The translations under genes were made by a program, and so were the position numbers. Shown one piece after another: positions 1-9,800 of a stretch of DNA of 64,000 bases. Location: the NCBI RefSeq assembly GCF_009759665.1, contig NZ_WQNE01000018.1, positions 102,723-166,722 on the forward strand, in the 5' to 3' direction. Every line of letters starts with the position of its first letter. Positions within the stretch are counted from its first letter, which is position 1. The notes beneath the pieces were generated by a model, which made no database searches, was not told where the DNA came from, and was given only the letters and a program-made list of their open reading frames with translations. This DNA is from Bradyrhizobium cajani (GTDB taxonomy: Bacteria > Pseudomonadota > Alphaproteobacteria > Rhizobiales > Xanthobacteraceae).

Positions 1-1731
1 CGGCGCTATCTGTGGCTGATGCTGGTCTGCTGCATCGTGCAGGGTTTCACGTTCGTATTGGTTGTCCCGATCATCCAGTCGCTCCTGGCCGGCGATGCGC
101 GTGGCGCGGCGTGGTGGTTGCCGCTGCTGGCGCTCGGCACCGCCACGACATGGCTTCTGAATTATGCAGCGACCGTCGGCGGCTTCCGGGTTGCGATCAA
201 ATTGCTGGAAACCCTGCGCCATCGCGTCGGCGATCATGTCGTCTCGCTGCCGCTTGGCTGGTTCACCCCGCAGAACACCGGCCGGCTCGGTCTGACCCTG
301 AGCCAGGGCGTGATGGATATCCTTGGTCTGCCGGCCCGGCAGCTGACTCCGCTGATGCGCGCCACCGTAACGCCCCTGGTCGTCGTGGCCATGATGACCT
401 TCTTCGATTGGCGGCTCGCAGCGATGGCAGCCGTGATCTTTCCGGGGGTAGCACTGATTTACTGGTGGGCGGGGCGTCTGGGCCGCGCCACCGACCGGGC
501 CGTCGCTGCTGCTGCCGCCGAGGCAGGGGAGCGCATGGTCGAGTTTGCCCAGAACCAGGTGGTGCTGCGCGCCTACGGATGCAGCGATTGCGGTTACGCG
601 CTGTTCGACGCGGCGCTGCTCGCGCAAAGTCGCGCCAACCGGCGCCAGTTGTGGCTCGTGCTGCCACCGCTGCTGGCCAATTCCTGGCTGGCACAGCTCA
701 GTTTTCTGCTACTGATGGCCGGCATCACGTGGCTAGCGATCGGCGGTGACCCGCAGCATCTGCCGACGCTGATCGCGATGCTCGTGCTGATCAACCGCGT
801 GGTCGATCCGCTGACCGAAGTCGCGACCTACAGCGCCGGCATTCGCATGGCATCGGCGCAGATGGAGGCGGTGGAGACCATCCTGTCGGCAGAACCCCTG
901 CCGCTGCTCCGGCCTCTGGCGGCGCCTCCCGCCGTTTTCGACATCGAGCTGGACCAGGTCAGCTTCAGCTATCGGCCCGGAGTGCCGGTGCTCGACACCA
1001 TCAATTTGAAGCTGCCCGCGAACACCACCACCGCACTGCTGGGTGTATCTGGCTCCGGCAAGACCACCATACTCCAGTTGATTGCACGGTTTCACGATCC
1101 CAGCAACGGCACCGTTCGCATCGGCGGCGTGGATCTGCGTCGGCTCGAAACCGCGGAGCTGATGCGGATCATCTCTCCGGTGTTCCAGGACACCTACCTG
1201 TTTTCTGGGACCCTGCGCGAGAATGTCCTGCTCGGCCGGCTCACCGCGAGCGAGCAGGAACTGGAGCAGGTGATGAAGCTGGCACGCCTCGATGAGGTCA
1301 TCGAGCGCCTCCCCGGTGGATGGGATAGTCCGGTCGGCGAACGCGGAAGCCTGCTGTCCGGAGGCGAACGTCAGCGGGTTTGCATCGCGCGGGCTTTGCT
1401 CAAGGACGCACCGATCATGCTGCTGGATGAAGCGGCGAGCGGGCTGGACGGCGAAAATCAGTCGGCTGTCAGTGAGGGTCTGCGCATGCTGCATGGCCGC
1501 AAGACCCTTCTCGTCATCACGCATCAGCTCGAAGCTATCCGAAACGCAGATCGGATCGTGGTGCTCGACCACCAACGTATCGTCGAGCAGGGAAATCATC
1601 TGCAGCTGCTCGCCGCCAAAGGACGCTATGCGGCGTTCTGGCAGGCGCGTTCGGCATCGGCAGGCTGGCGGCTGCTCGCCTCGGACCGTGATATCGCACC
1701 TGACAGGAGCCACTATGCGTCAGCTTCTTGA
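1..1731 (+). CDS. ABC exporter half-transporter (membrane domain fused to ATPase), 5' partial
   Basis: The frame is open to the first base of the window, so the N-terminus is cut; 576 residues remain and probably only a few tens are missing. The first ~300 residues are hydrophobic transmembrane segments of the type I ABC exporter fold, for example around LMLVCCIVQGFTFVLVVPII. The rest is an ATPase domain with Walker A GVSGSGKTT, signature LLSGGERQR, Walker B IMLLDEAASGLD and the switch histidine in VITHQ. Exporters of this kind (compare YbtP/YbtQ and IrtA/IrtB) work as dimers and often move siderophores; a partner half may lie just upstream, but this is inferred. The 3' end overlaps the P450 gene by 17 bases, so they are one operon. 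The substrate is unknown; the salicylate genes downstream suggest an aryl-capped siderophore or its precursor. Confidence 0.9.
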   Translation, partial: RRYLWLMLVCCIVQGFTFVLVVPIIQSLLAGDARGAAWWLPLLALGTATTWLLNYAATVGGFRVAIKLLETLRHRVGDHVVSLPLGWFTPQNTGRLGLTLSQGVMDILGLPARQLTPLMRATVTPLVVVAMMTFFDWRLAAMAAVIFPGVALIYWWAGRLGRATDRAVAAAAAEAGERMVEFAQNQVVLRAYGCSDCGYALFDAALLAQSRANRRQLWLVLPPLLANSWLAQLSFLLLMAGITWLAIGGDPQHLPTLIAMLVLINRVVDPLTEVATYSAGIRMASAQMEAVETILSAEPLPLLRPLAAPPAVFDIELDQVSFSYRPGVPVLDTINLKLPANTTTALLGVSGSGKTTILQLIARFHDPSNGTVRIGGVDLRRLETAELMRIISPVFQDTYLFSGTLRENVLLGRLTASEQELEQVMKLARLDEVIERLPGGWDSPVGERGSLLSGGERQRVCIARALLKDAPIMLLDEAASGLDGENQSAVSEGLRMLHGRKTLLVITHQLEAIRNADRIVVLDHQRIVEQGNHLQLLAAKGRYAAFWQARSASAGWRLLASDRDIAPDRSHYASAS

Positions 1732-3043
1732 CAGCCACTCCTCGGGCGCCGAATGGCCGCTACCGGACGCCGATCTGGCGAATCTCGATCTGTTCACCAG
1801 CGGATTTCCGCATGCGCTGTTCACCACATTGCGCGGGCACGAGGGGCCGCATTTTCATCCGGCGACGGCGTTGACGCCTGGCCAGGAGGGATTTTGGGTG
1901 TTCTCGCGCTATCGCGACATCGTTCCTGTTGCGCGCGACAACGTCGTCTTCTCCTCGGAAAGTGGAGGCGATCGGGAAGGTGGCGGAACGATGATCGAGG
2001 ACCTCCCCCGCTCGGTCGGGGTGGGGTCCGTGATCAACATGATGAACGATCCGCGTCACCGGGCGTTACGCCGTCTGGTCGCGCCTGGCATCACCCATGC
2101 CAAGATTGCCGCGCTGGAGGCGGTTCTGGCTAACGCGGCGCAAGCCGCAGTCGACGAGGCGTTGAGACGCGGGCACGGTGATCTCGTCAGCGATATCGCC
2201 GCCGAACTTCCGCTGCTGGCGATTGCGAGCCTGCTTGGCATCCCGCCGCAGGATCGGCACCAGATCTTTGCCTGGATCAATGCAGTTCTCGACTACGCCG
2301 ACCGACAGCTCGGGGAGACCAGCCAGAGCAGCGCGCAGGCCATGCAGCAGTTCATGGCATATGGCCAGCGTTTCGTGGAAGGCAGGCGGCAAGCGCCCGG
2401 AGAGGACGTCGTTTCGCTGGCTGTGACCGGCGAGTTGGGGGACGGCCTTGGGCGATTGTCGAGTGTGGAGCAGTTGATGGTCTTCAACGTGGTGATGGTC
2501 GCAGGTCTCGAAACCACCCGCAATGCCATCGCCGGCGGCGTTCTCGCCTTCATCGAGCATCCCGGACAATGGACCCGCTTGCAGAAGCAGCGGGCACTGA
2601 TCAACCCGGCGCTGGAGGAGATCCTGCGCTGGACTTCGCCGACGCCCTATAATCGCCGCACCGCGACCTGCGATGTCGAGATCGGCGACTGCCTCATCCG
2701 GCGCGGCGAGAAGGTAACATTGTGGTGGGCGTCGGCCAATCGCGATGATGCGATTTTTGAGCGCGCCTCCGAATTCGATGTCAGCCGGGCGACCAATCCC
2801 CATTTGGCATTTGGGTTCGGCGGCCATGGTTGTCTCGGCGCGCAACTCGCAAGGCTCGAGATGCGCGTCGTGCTGAATGCTCTGCTGGATCGGGTCGACG
2901 GTTTCGATCTGGCCGGCGACGTAGAATGGGTCCGGAGCAACAAGCACACCGGAATCCGACGCATGCCAATTCGCTATTCGGCGGCATCGCCACCGTCAGC
3001 GCGATGCGATGATGCGGCCGGCGCGGCCGGGAACAGGTTCTGA
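1715..3043 (+). CDS. Cytochrome P450
   Basis: This is a 442-residue soluble bacterial P450, a normal length for the class. The I-helix oxygen-binding motif is AGLETTRN, the K-helix ExxR is EEILR, and the heme-ligand loop is FGFGGHGCLG with the proximal cysteine at about residue 373. The ATG at 1715 was chosen because it follows an AGGAG ribosome site at 1705-1709; the open frame extends further upstream only as a shadow inside the ABC gene. It overlaps that gene by 17 bases and precedes pchB by 18 bases, so it belongs to the salicylate operon. It probably hydroxylates a late intermediate of the product. No ferredoxin or reductase partner is encoded nearby. The substrate cannot be told from sequence. 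Confidence 0.93.
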   Translation: MRQLLDSHSSGAEWPLPDADLANLDLFTSGFPHALFTTLRGHEGPHFHPATALTPGQEGFWVFSRYRDIVPVARDNVVFSSESGGDREGGGTMIEDLPRSVGVGSVINMMNDPRHRALRRLVAPGITHAKIAALEAVLANAAQAAVDEALRRGHGDLVSDIAAELPLLAIASLLGIPPQDRHQIFAWINAVLDYADRQLGETSQSSAQAMQQFMAYGQRFVEGRRQAPGEDVVSLAVTGELGDGLGRLSSVEQLMVFNVVMVAGLETTRNAIAGGVLAFIEHPGQWTRLQKQRALINPALEEILRWTSPTPYNRRTATCDVEIGDCLIRRGEKVTLWWASANRDDAIFERASEFDVSRATNPHLAFGFGGHGCLGAQLARLEMRVVLNALLDRVDGFDLAGDVEWVRSNKHTGIRRMPIRYSAASPPSARCDDAAGAAGNRF

Positions 3044-3061
3044 TCTCCATGGAGGGGTCCA

Positions 3062-3394
3062 ATGCCGTCACCGAAGACACCAGACCGCTGCGAGAACCTC
3101 GGCGACATCCGCGAAGGTCTTGACGATCTCGATCGGCAGATCGTCTCGATTCTCAAGCATCGCATGGCCTACGTCAAAGCAGCGGCGCGATTCAAGCCGA
3201 GCGAAGAAAGCATTCCCGCCCCGGAGCGGGTCGCTGCGATGCTGGCCGAACGGAGAGCCTGGGCGGACGCGGCGGGGTTGCCGGCCGACGGCGTCGAGAT
3301 GCTGTTTGCCGGACTGATCCGGTGGTTCATCGAGCAGCAGGTTCTCCATTGGCGAGGCCTGCACGGAATAGCGGACCGGTCGGGAGCATCGTGA
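3062..3394 (+). CDS. pchB: Isochorismate pyruvate lyase (chorismate mutase fold)
   Basis: The 110-residue all-helical protein has the AroQ-type chorismate mutase pattern: LDDLDRQIVSILKHRMAYVKAAARFK near the start and an RVAAML segment in the middle. PchB enzymes split isochorismate to salicylate plus pyruvate, and their length (~100 residues) fits. The ATG at 3062 follows GGAGGGG at 3051-3057. The stop codon overlaps the start of the isochorismate synthase gene (TGATG), so the two are translationally coupled, as pchA and pchB commonly are. The gene order makes the lyase role much more likely than a stand-alone chorismate mutase for phenylalanine synthesis. Confidence 0.85.
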   Translation: MPSPKTPDRCENLGDIREGLDDLDRQIVSILKHRMAYVKAAARFKPSEESIPAPERVAAMLAERRAWADAAGLPADGVEMLFAGLIRWFIEQQVLHWRGLHGIADRSGAS

Positions 3395-4797
3395 TGACGT
3401 CACAGCCGAGTCGGTCTGACCTGCTGCAATGCCTGACGGAGGCGCGGCGCCGCGCCGATGAAGGCCGTTCCGAAGTTCTGGCATCGTACTCCGTTCCGTG
3501 GACGTGTGGCGATCCCGGCAAACTGTTCGCATCCAATCGGCTGGTCGAATCGCCCGCAACGTTGTGGGCGATTCCTCAGCGGAGGCTTGCGCTCGTCGGA
3601 CTGGGCTGCGCTCGTGAATTCCGGGCCGGAGCGGATGAGCCTTGGGCGACCATTCAGCAGAAGTGGCGGCATCTGCTGGAAGCGGCCGTGATCCACGGTG
3701 ATCACCGGTTGATGCTGTGCGGCGGCTTCGCCTTTGACCGGCTTGGCCAGCGTCGATCGCGGTGGCAGAATTTCCCGGCAGCCGCGCTCACCCTGGCGCG
3801 CTTCGGTTTGTGCCGGCACGGCAGTGCGACCCGGCTCATCATCAATATCCTGGTGACGGCCACATCGGATTGCGCCGCGCTGGCTGACAGCGCGATTGCA
3901 GATTGGACGAGGATCGTGTCGCGCCCATCGTTCGCGCCGCGAGCTGCCGCGCCAGCGGATCTGTCGGAGCCTGATATTGCCGCCGACATCTGGAAGTGCA
4001 AGGTGGCGGCCGCGACGGAGAGCATCCGCACCGGTGCGATGGACAAGGTCGTGCTGGCGCGGACGCGCACCGTGCCGCTCACCATTTCCGTCGAGGATAT
4101 TCTCGCGAACTTGTCCGAGACCCATCCTGACGCCTACCTGTTTGCATTCGCGCGCCAAGACGCCTGTTTCTTGGGGGCCTCTCCGGAGCGCCTGATCGAG
4201 TTTCGCGACGGCTGCCTGTCGACGTGGGCGCTCGCCGGTAGCGCGCCGCGTAGCGCGGTTGAGACCGAGGACGCACGTCTTGGACGGGGATTGCTGCGCA
4301 GCGCCAAGGATCGCCACGAGCATGCGCTCGTGGTGAATGCGCTCCGATCGGTTCTTACTCACCACTGCGGGCGGTTGCATATCCCCGAAGAGCCGGGATT
4401 GCGCAAGTTGCCGCATGTGCAGCACCTGATAACCCCGATCGAGGGGCAGGCCCACGACGGTCTGCAACTGCTCGAGCTGCTTGAGCAGCTTCATCCGAGT
4501 CCTGCGGTGGGCGGCCTGCCGCGTGGCGAGGCGCTTGCGTATATTCGGGCGGAGGAGGAGCTCGATCGCGGCTGGTATGCCGGTCCAGTCGGCTGGATCG
4601 ACGACCGGGGGAATGGTGAATTTGCCGTCGCGTTGCGTTCGGCTCTGTTGCGTGAAGGATCCGCCACGTTGTTTGCCGGCTGTGGCATTGTGGATGGCTC
4701 GTCCCCCGAGGACGAATATCGGGAGACCGAGGTGAAGATGCGGACGATGGCATCGGCGCTGAACGGTCCGGCGTCCCTGTCTCGGCGCTACGGCTGA
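3394..4797 (+). CDS. pchA: Isochorismate synthase (salicylate pathway)
   Basis: The 467-residue protein belongs to the chorismate-utilising (MST) family. The C-terminal half carries the typical motifs: ASPERLIEF, the alanine-rich turn WALAGSAPR, LRSAKDRHEHALVV, LHPSPAVGGLPR and GWYAGPVGWID, with a closing GCGIVDGSSPEDEYRETEVKM. These hold the Mg2+ and chorismate ligands (the ExxE-type glutamates). The start at 3394 is taken from the TGATG overlap with pchB; an in-frame GTG sits one codon earlier. With PchB it converts chorismate to salicylate. A DHB route (EntC type) is less likely because no entB or entA homologue is present in the window. Confidence 0.9.
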   Translation: MTSQPSRSDLLQCLTEARRRADEGRSEVLASYSVPWTCGDPGKLFASNRLVESPATLWAIPQRRLALVGLGCAREFRAGADEPWATIQQKWRHLLEAAVIHGDHRLMLCGGFAFDRLGQRRSRWQNFPAAALTLARFGLCRHGSATRLIINILVTATSDCAALADSAIADWTRIVSRPSFAPRAAAPADLSEPDIAADIWKCKVAAATESIRTGAMDKVVLARTRTVPLTISVEDILANLSETHPDAYLFAFARQDACFLGASPERLIEFRDGCLSTWALAGSAPRSAVETEDARLGRGLLRSAKDRHEHALVVNALRSVLTHHCGRLHIPEEPGLRKLPHVQHLITPIEGQAHDGLQLLELLEQLHPSPAVGGLPRGEALAYIRAEEELDRGWYAGPVGWIDDRGNGEFAVALRSALLREGSATLFAGCGIVDGSSPEDEYRETEVKMRTMASALNGPASLSRRYG

Positions 4798-4798
4798 G

Positions 4799-5488
4799 AT
4801 GGCCATCCTGACGCTCTACTCGGCTGATCTCGATGACCCCTTGCTAAGCGATGCGCGGGTCGCGGGTTGCCTCAACGCGGCGGAACGGACGAGGGCGGAC
4901 CGCTACGCGAGGCCAGATCTCGCGCGGCGGTTCGTTGCCGGGCGGGTGATCATGCGCCACGTCTTGGCGCGCGTGCTCGGTGTGCCACCCGCTGACGTGG
5001 CGATAACCCACAATGCCTGGGGCAGGCCGGAGCTGGCCGGAGGTCCCTTCTTCAATCTCTCGCATGCGGGACGAAGTGCGCTTTTTGCCATCGATGAACT
5101 GGCACCGGTCGGAGTGGATATCGAAATCGATGATCCGGCCGCGGAGCAGGGGTGGTTCGACGCGATCCTGTCCGCCCGGGAGCGAGCGGAGTTCGACGCT
5201 GGACGTCCCGCGGCATCAACGTTGCTTCGCTTGTGGGTACGCAAGGAAGCGATCGTGAAAGCGATCGGACGCGGCTTTTCGATTGCTCCTGCTGCGCTGG
5301 ACGTCGGGCTGCGCGAGGTCGACGTGCACAAATGGCGGCCGATAGAAATCGACGCTAACGGCGTGTCGTGCTCGCCGGTCTTGATCGATTTGCCCGGCCA
5401 TGAGATCGCGGCACTCGCGAGAATAGGCCCTGCATCCGCCCACATCGTTCACAAGTGTTACTTCTGGAACGGTCTGGTGGCTCAGTAA
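4799..5488 (+). CDS. 4'-phosphopantetheinyl transferase, Sfp type
   Basis: The 229-residue protein shows the Sfp/Gsp motifs in order: GRPEL, FFNLSHAG, VGVDIEID (Mg2+ ligands) and LWVRKEAIVKAIGRG. It transfers phosphopantetheine from CoA to the conserved serine of carrier domains of NRPS and PKS enzymes. It starts one base after the pchA stop and so is co-transcribed with the salicylate genes. A Sfp-type enzyme here implies an NRPS or PKS in the same pathway; one candidate client is the large PKS that begins about 1.4 kb downstream, another is an assembly line upstream of the window. Which one it serves cannot be read from the sequence. Confidence 0.92.
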   Translation: MAILTLYSADLDDPLLSDARVAGCLNAAERTRADRYARPDLARRFVAGRVIMRHVLARVLGVPPADVAITHNAWGRPELAGGPFFNLSHAGRSALFAIDELAPVGVDIEIDDPAAEQGWFDAILSARERAEFDAGRPAASTLLRLWVRKEAIVKAIGRGFSIAPAALDVGLREVDVHKWRPIEIDANGVSCSPVLIDLPGHEIAALARIGPASAHIVHKCYFWNGLVAQ

Positions 5489-5563
5489 CGACGATACTAC
5501 AAAATGCATGTCGGAACGACAGGTTGCAGCGTTGTTCGACATGGAATTCGTGAGCCGGAGTAC

Positions 5564-5950
5564 ATGGCAAAAGCGGAGGGGGCGTTGAAGCAGATTGAAA
5601 TCGAGCGGGTCGACAGCCGCCTTGCTTGGACTTGGTTCATCGAGGCGGTGACCGTCTGCTATCAAAGGCCGGAGCTTGCAATACAGCAAATGCTCCGCTA
5701 CCGACGAAGCAAGGGCGAGGATGCGCTGCTGATCAAGCTTGCACTTGACTCGACGTTCTTCGGGCTGCCAAGACCCGTCCCAAGTCGCAGTAGCCTCTCG
5801 TGGGCAGCTTCGGGCAAGGAGATCCGGCAGGCACGAAACTTGTTGTCACTGCTCGCGATGGAGGCATTCGCGCCGCATGCGGGGAAGGCCGTTAGCGATT
5901 TCCACTCGGATCAAAATGCGGGGCTCAGAGGCGAGGGATCGGATGCGTAG
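5564..5950 (+). CDS. Hypothetical protein, possibly a decayed gene
   Basis: This is an open frame of 128 residues from the ATG at 5564, which is preceded by CCGGAG; the frame can be extended upstream to 5504. The first ~65 residues look like a real globular helix-rich protein (RVDSRLAWTWFIEAVTVC, then a basic LRYRRSKGEDALL), while the C-terminal part is low in recognisable structure. No family was recognised. It lies between the salicylate operon and a stretch of remnants, so it may be a truncated gene. Confidence that it is expressed is low. Confidence 0.3.
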   Translation: MAKAEGALKQIEIERVDSRLAWTWFIEAVTVCYQRPELAIQQMLRYRRSKGEDALLIKLALDSTFFGLPRPVPSRSSLSWAASGKEIRQARNLLSLLAMEAFAPHAGKAVSDFHSDQNAGLRGEGSDA

Positions 5951-6876
5951 CGTTTTGGTTGGTGTGGGAAAAGCGGTAACGATCCTTGAAGTCGAACACC
6001 AATAGGTTGTCAGGTGTATCGAACCTGCGAGGCGCGGCATCGGCTGCTATCTCCTGAGATAGTCATATTTTGATCTGATCGGCGCGAATTAGCTCAAATT
6101 GGCCGATGATGGATTGGAGCGCGAGTTCAAAGTTTTCAATCGGTTAGAGGCGGCGTGCGCACCGGGAGATCAGGAAAAATCCAGTGGCAACCAAAATCAA
6201 CGAGCGGGACGCAGGCGCGTCCACATGGCTGGTGGGCGGCCGTAGTTTATAAAGCGCGAAGATGAGATTCTGATCTTGCGATACCGCGACGCACTCAAGC
6301 TGGCGAAAGTTCATTCGGCGAATCAACATCCTCGAAGAAGCCAACCATACCGACGATCTCCTGGTCAAGGCGCTCGGCATGCCTGGCTCCGATCAAGCTA
6401 GAGAGCGCGCTGGCTTGGTGGCGCAGAGGCACCGCGTCAACCTGGACATGACCTGGTCGTGCAAGCGAGCGGCTCCGATCCGGACGAGATCGACGGTGAC
6501 GACTTCGACGGCGATGGCAGCTTTGAGGAGCCCGCCGATGGCTACGAAGGTCCGCCAGCATGAGCTTCGTGGAGCGTCACCGACGCAATGTCCAATGAGC
6601 GTCAACAATGATCGCCGACCTCGCGCCATTTGAAGGCAGCGATATTGCAAGGGCACCGCGCTAAGAGCGGTCCATCGCTCCCGAACGTGTACGGGGCAGT
6701 CGTGAGGCCACGGAAAGCCAGATCGCAAGAGGCGGCCACGCGACCATCCACACGCCACGCTGGTCGTCTTGCTTCTGCCCCCTCTAGCAACCAGCGTGCT
6801 GGACGATTGATCAGAGGATCAATAGTTTAGTATTGCATTTGGATCGAAAGTATTCTCCCAGAAGAAGGTCTCGATT
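5951..6876. other. Intergenic remnant zone upstream of the PKS
   Basis: About 930 bases without a convincing intact gene. It holds one copy of a dispersed ~91-bp repeat (6,091-6,181). At 6,300-6,570 a broken coding remnant can be read: one frame gives RINILEEANHTDDLLVKALG, and after an apparent frameshift another gives an acidic tail (SDPDEIDGDDFDGDGSFEEP) ending in TGA near 6,561. This looks like the end of a decayed gene, perhaps from a mobile element, but no family is recognised. The last ~70 bases are AT-rich and probably hold the PKS promoter. Confidence 0.45.
6091..6181 (+). repeat. Degenerate direct repeat, copy 1 (left of PKS block)
   Basis: About 91 bp beginning AGCTCAAATTGGCC and ending GGGAGATCAGGAAAAATC. 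It aligns along its length with 24,070-24,161 in the same orientation; by eye roughly four in five positions match with one single-base gap, including a run of 17 identical bases (TGCGCACCGGGAGATCA). On the minus strand both copies end a short frame with FFLISRCA.RL, as expected if they are the 3' end of the same decayed element. Confidence 0.7.
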
Positions 6877-9800
6877 GTGACTGCGATTGCTGTTGTCGGC
6901 ATTGGCTGCAGATTACCGGGACATATCGACTCGCCGGACGCCTTGTGGGGCGCGCTGCTGGCAGGCATCGACTTCGTTACCGATATCCCACAGCAGCGCT
7001 GGAATGCCGACGACTACTACGTGCCCGTGGCAGGCGCGCCGGGCCGCTCGGTCTCACGCTGGGGCGCATTCGTTGACGACCCATCGGGCTTCGACCACCG
7101 TTTTTTCGGCATCGGCGAACCCGAGGCCCTCGCCATGGACCCACAGCACCGGCTGTTGCTTGAGGTAACTTGGGAAGCCGCCGAACATTCGGGTCGCGAT
7201 CCGCGGTGCCTGTTCGGGACCGACGCCGGCGTGTTCTTCGGCCTTTCGCATCAGGACTACATGCAGGTCACGCGTGATGCGGGTGCGATGGGCCAGGCCT
7301 ACGCTTTCACGGGAACGCCCTTCAGCATGGCGTCAGGGCGCGTTGCCCATGCGATGGGCCTCACGGGTCCAGCTATCACCATGGACACGGCCTGCTCGTC
7401 CAGCCTCGTCGCCGTGCATGCGGCTCGGCGGAGCCTGCTTGAGCGCGAATGCCACATTGCATTTGCCGGCGGGGCAATGTTGATGTTCTCGCCCACAACA
7501 TTCGCCTCGGCGTCGGGGCTCGGCATGCTGTCGCCTACAGGGCGGTGCCATGCGTTTGACGAGCGTGCCGATGGCTTCGTGCGTGCCGAAGGCTGCGGCG
7601 TAGTGATGCTAAAGCTGCTGAGCGACGCCCTGCGCGACAACGACCGAGTGCTCGCCGTTATCCGCGGTAGCGCCGTCAACCAAGACGGACGCACGCACAA
7701 CATACTGACACCCTCCCGCGCGGCGCAGATCGCGGTGATCGATCGTGCCCTTTCCGAAGCGCAGGTTGACCCCTCGTCCGTCGGCATGATCGAGGCGCAC
7801 GGCACCGGCACGCCGGTGGGCGACACTGAGGAGTTCCACAGCCTCTCAACGCAGTATGGACGACAGTCGCCCTGTGCCCTCGGCTCGCTCAAAAGCAACC
7901 TCGGCCATGCGGAATCAGCGGCGGGCGTCCTTGGCCTGATCAAAACGACGCTCGCACTCGCGCACGGCGTCGTACCGCGATCACTTCACTTCCATCGCCT
8001 GCCTGCGCATCTCCAGACCATCGAGACGAGGCTCTTCGTCCCGACGGACACCGTGCCCTGGCCCTCGACTAGCCTGGACGGACTCCGCCGTGCAGCCGTA
8101 TCGTCGTACGGCATGTCCGGCACGAACGCGCACGTCGTGCTCGAACAGGCTCCTCAGGCACTTGCCTCGCCTCTTCCGCTAGAGAGTACCAGAACACACG
8201 AACCGCCGTGGCTGTTTCCAGTTTCGTCCACCTCGCCAGAGGCGCTTCGCGCGTCGGCCGGACGCCTTGCGTCTTGGCTAGACGCGACCGCCGGCGGTCA
8301 TCGCCCGAGTGACGTGGCGCGGACCCTCGCCTGCAGACGTGGGCACCGGCCAGTCCGGCACGCGCTCATTGCGAAGACGCTCGACGATTTGACGGCGCAA
8401 TTGCGTGGGCTCGCAGCCGATGCGTCTATCGATGCAGATTGGGTCGACCACAATGACCGCGGGCCCGTCTTCGTATTCTCTGGCCACGGCTCGCAGTGGG
8501 AGTCGATGGGAGCGGCGCTGCTCGACATCGACGCGGTCTTCGCCGAGGCGGTTGCCGCCATCGAGCCTCTCATTCAGACCCTCAGCGGCTTCTCGGTGAC
8601 CGATACCCTGCGTCAGCCCGGACAACTCAACGGCATCGAACGTGTCCAGCCTGCCATTTTCACTGTACAGGTCGCGTTGGCGGCATCCCTGAAGGCCCAA
8701 GGTGTAGTGCCATCGGCGGTGATCGGCCATTCGATGGGCGAGGTGTCGGCGGCAGTCGTGGCCGGCGCACTCACGCTCGAAGATGGCGTGCAGGTGATCT
8801 GTCATCGCGCAATGCTGTGCCAGACGCTCGCTGGCTCCGGTGCAATGGCAGTTGTTGGGATGGCGCCAGCGGCGCTCCGCGATGATCTGGCGCGCCGGCT
8901 GATTGACGACGTGGAGATCGCCGTACTCGCGGCCCCGGATTCGACGGTCGTCGGGGGCTCTGTCCAGGCCGTGCAACGCCTCGTCGCTGCTTGGCAGGCT
9001 GAAGGCCTGTTCGCCCGCGAGGTCGCAGTCGATGTGGCCTCACACACGTCCCAAGTCGAGCCGATCCTCGCGCAGCTGTCGAAGCGCCTCGCGGGAGTGA
9101 CTGCGCACACGCCGCATACGCCGATGTACTCCACCGTCCTGCTTGATTCGCGCGAATCCTCCGTTTGCGATGCCGCTTACTGGATCGATAACCTCCGGCA
9201 CTCAGTTCGCTTCCGTCCCGCCGTGCAGGCGGCGCTTGAAGACGGACACCGCGTATTTGTCGAGCTTTCGCCGCATCCGATCGTGACCCGCGCGGTGTTG
9301 CAGAATGCTGCCGCGATGGACTTCGCCGTCCGCGCGCTTCCGTCGATGACGCGCGGCGAGCCCATGCACAACGGGCTTCTGGACTTGGTTGGCGCCATCT
9401 ATGTTGCCGGCGCGGCGATTGATTTCAGTGTCCTGTATCCGGATGGCCCGCTGCTCGACCTCCCGTTGCCGGCCTGGACGCACTATCCCCTGTTCCTTGC
9501 GCCGGCTACGCCAGCCGCAGGTGCGCATCACGTTCTGTCAACGCACCCGCTTTTAAACGTCCACCGCGCACTGCACGAGGAACCGGAACGCCACATCTGG
9601 GCGTCTGAGATTGGCCTCAATGCCCACCCGTGGCTAGCGGACCACCGGGTGAACGGAATGCCGCTTTTCCCGGGGGCTGCTTTCTGCGAAATGGCGCTGG
9701 CCGCCGCGCGCACGGCCCTCGGTACATCGCTCGTCGAAGTGCGGGCGATGACGTTCGACCACGCGCTCCGGTTGGAGCCGTCGATGCCGATCGTCTGCAC

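Noticed and set aside
733..1713. Minus-strand frame of 326 codons opposite the ABC exporter
   Set aside because: The plus strand has Walker A, signature and Walker B motifs; the minus translation has no recognisable fold.
3400..4806. Minus-strand frame of 468 codons opposite isochorismate synthase
   Set aside because: Composition shadow of a gene with clear family motifs on the plus strand.
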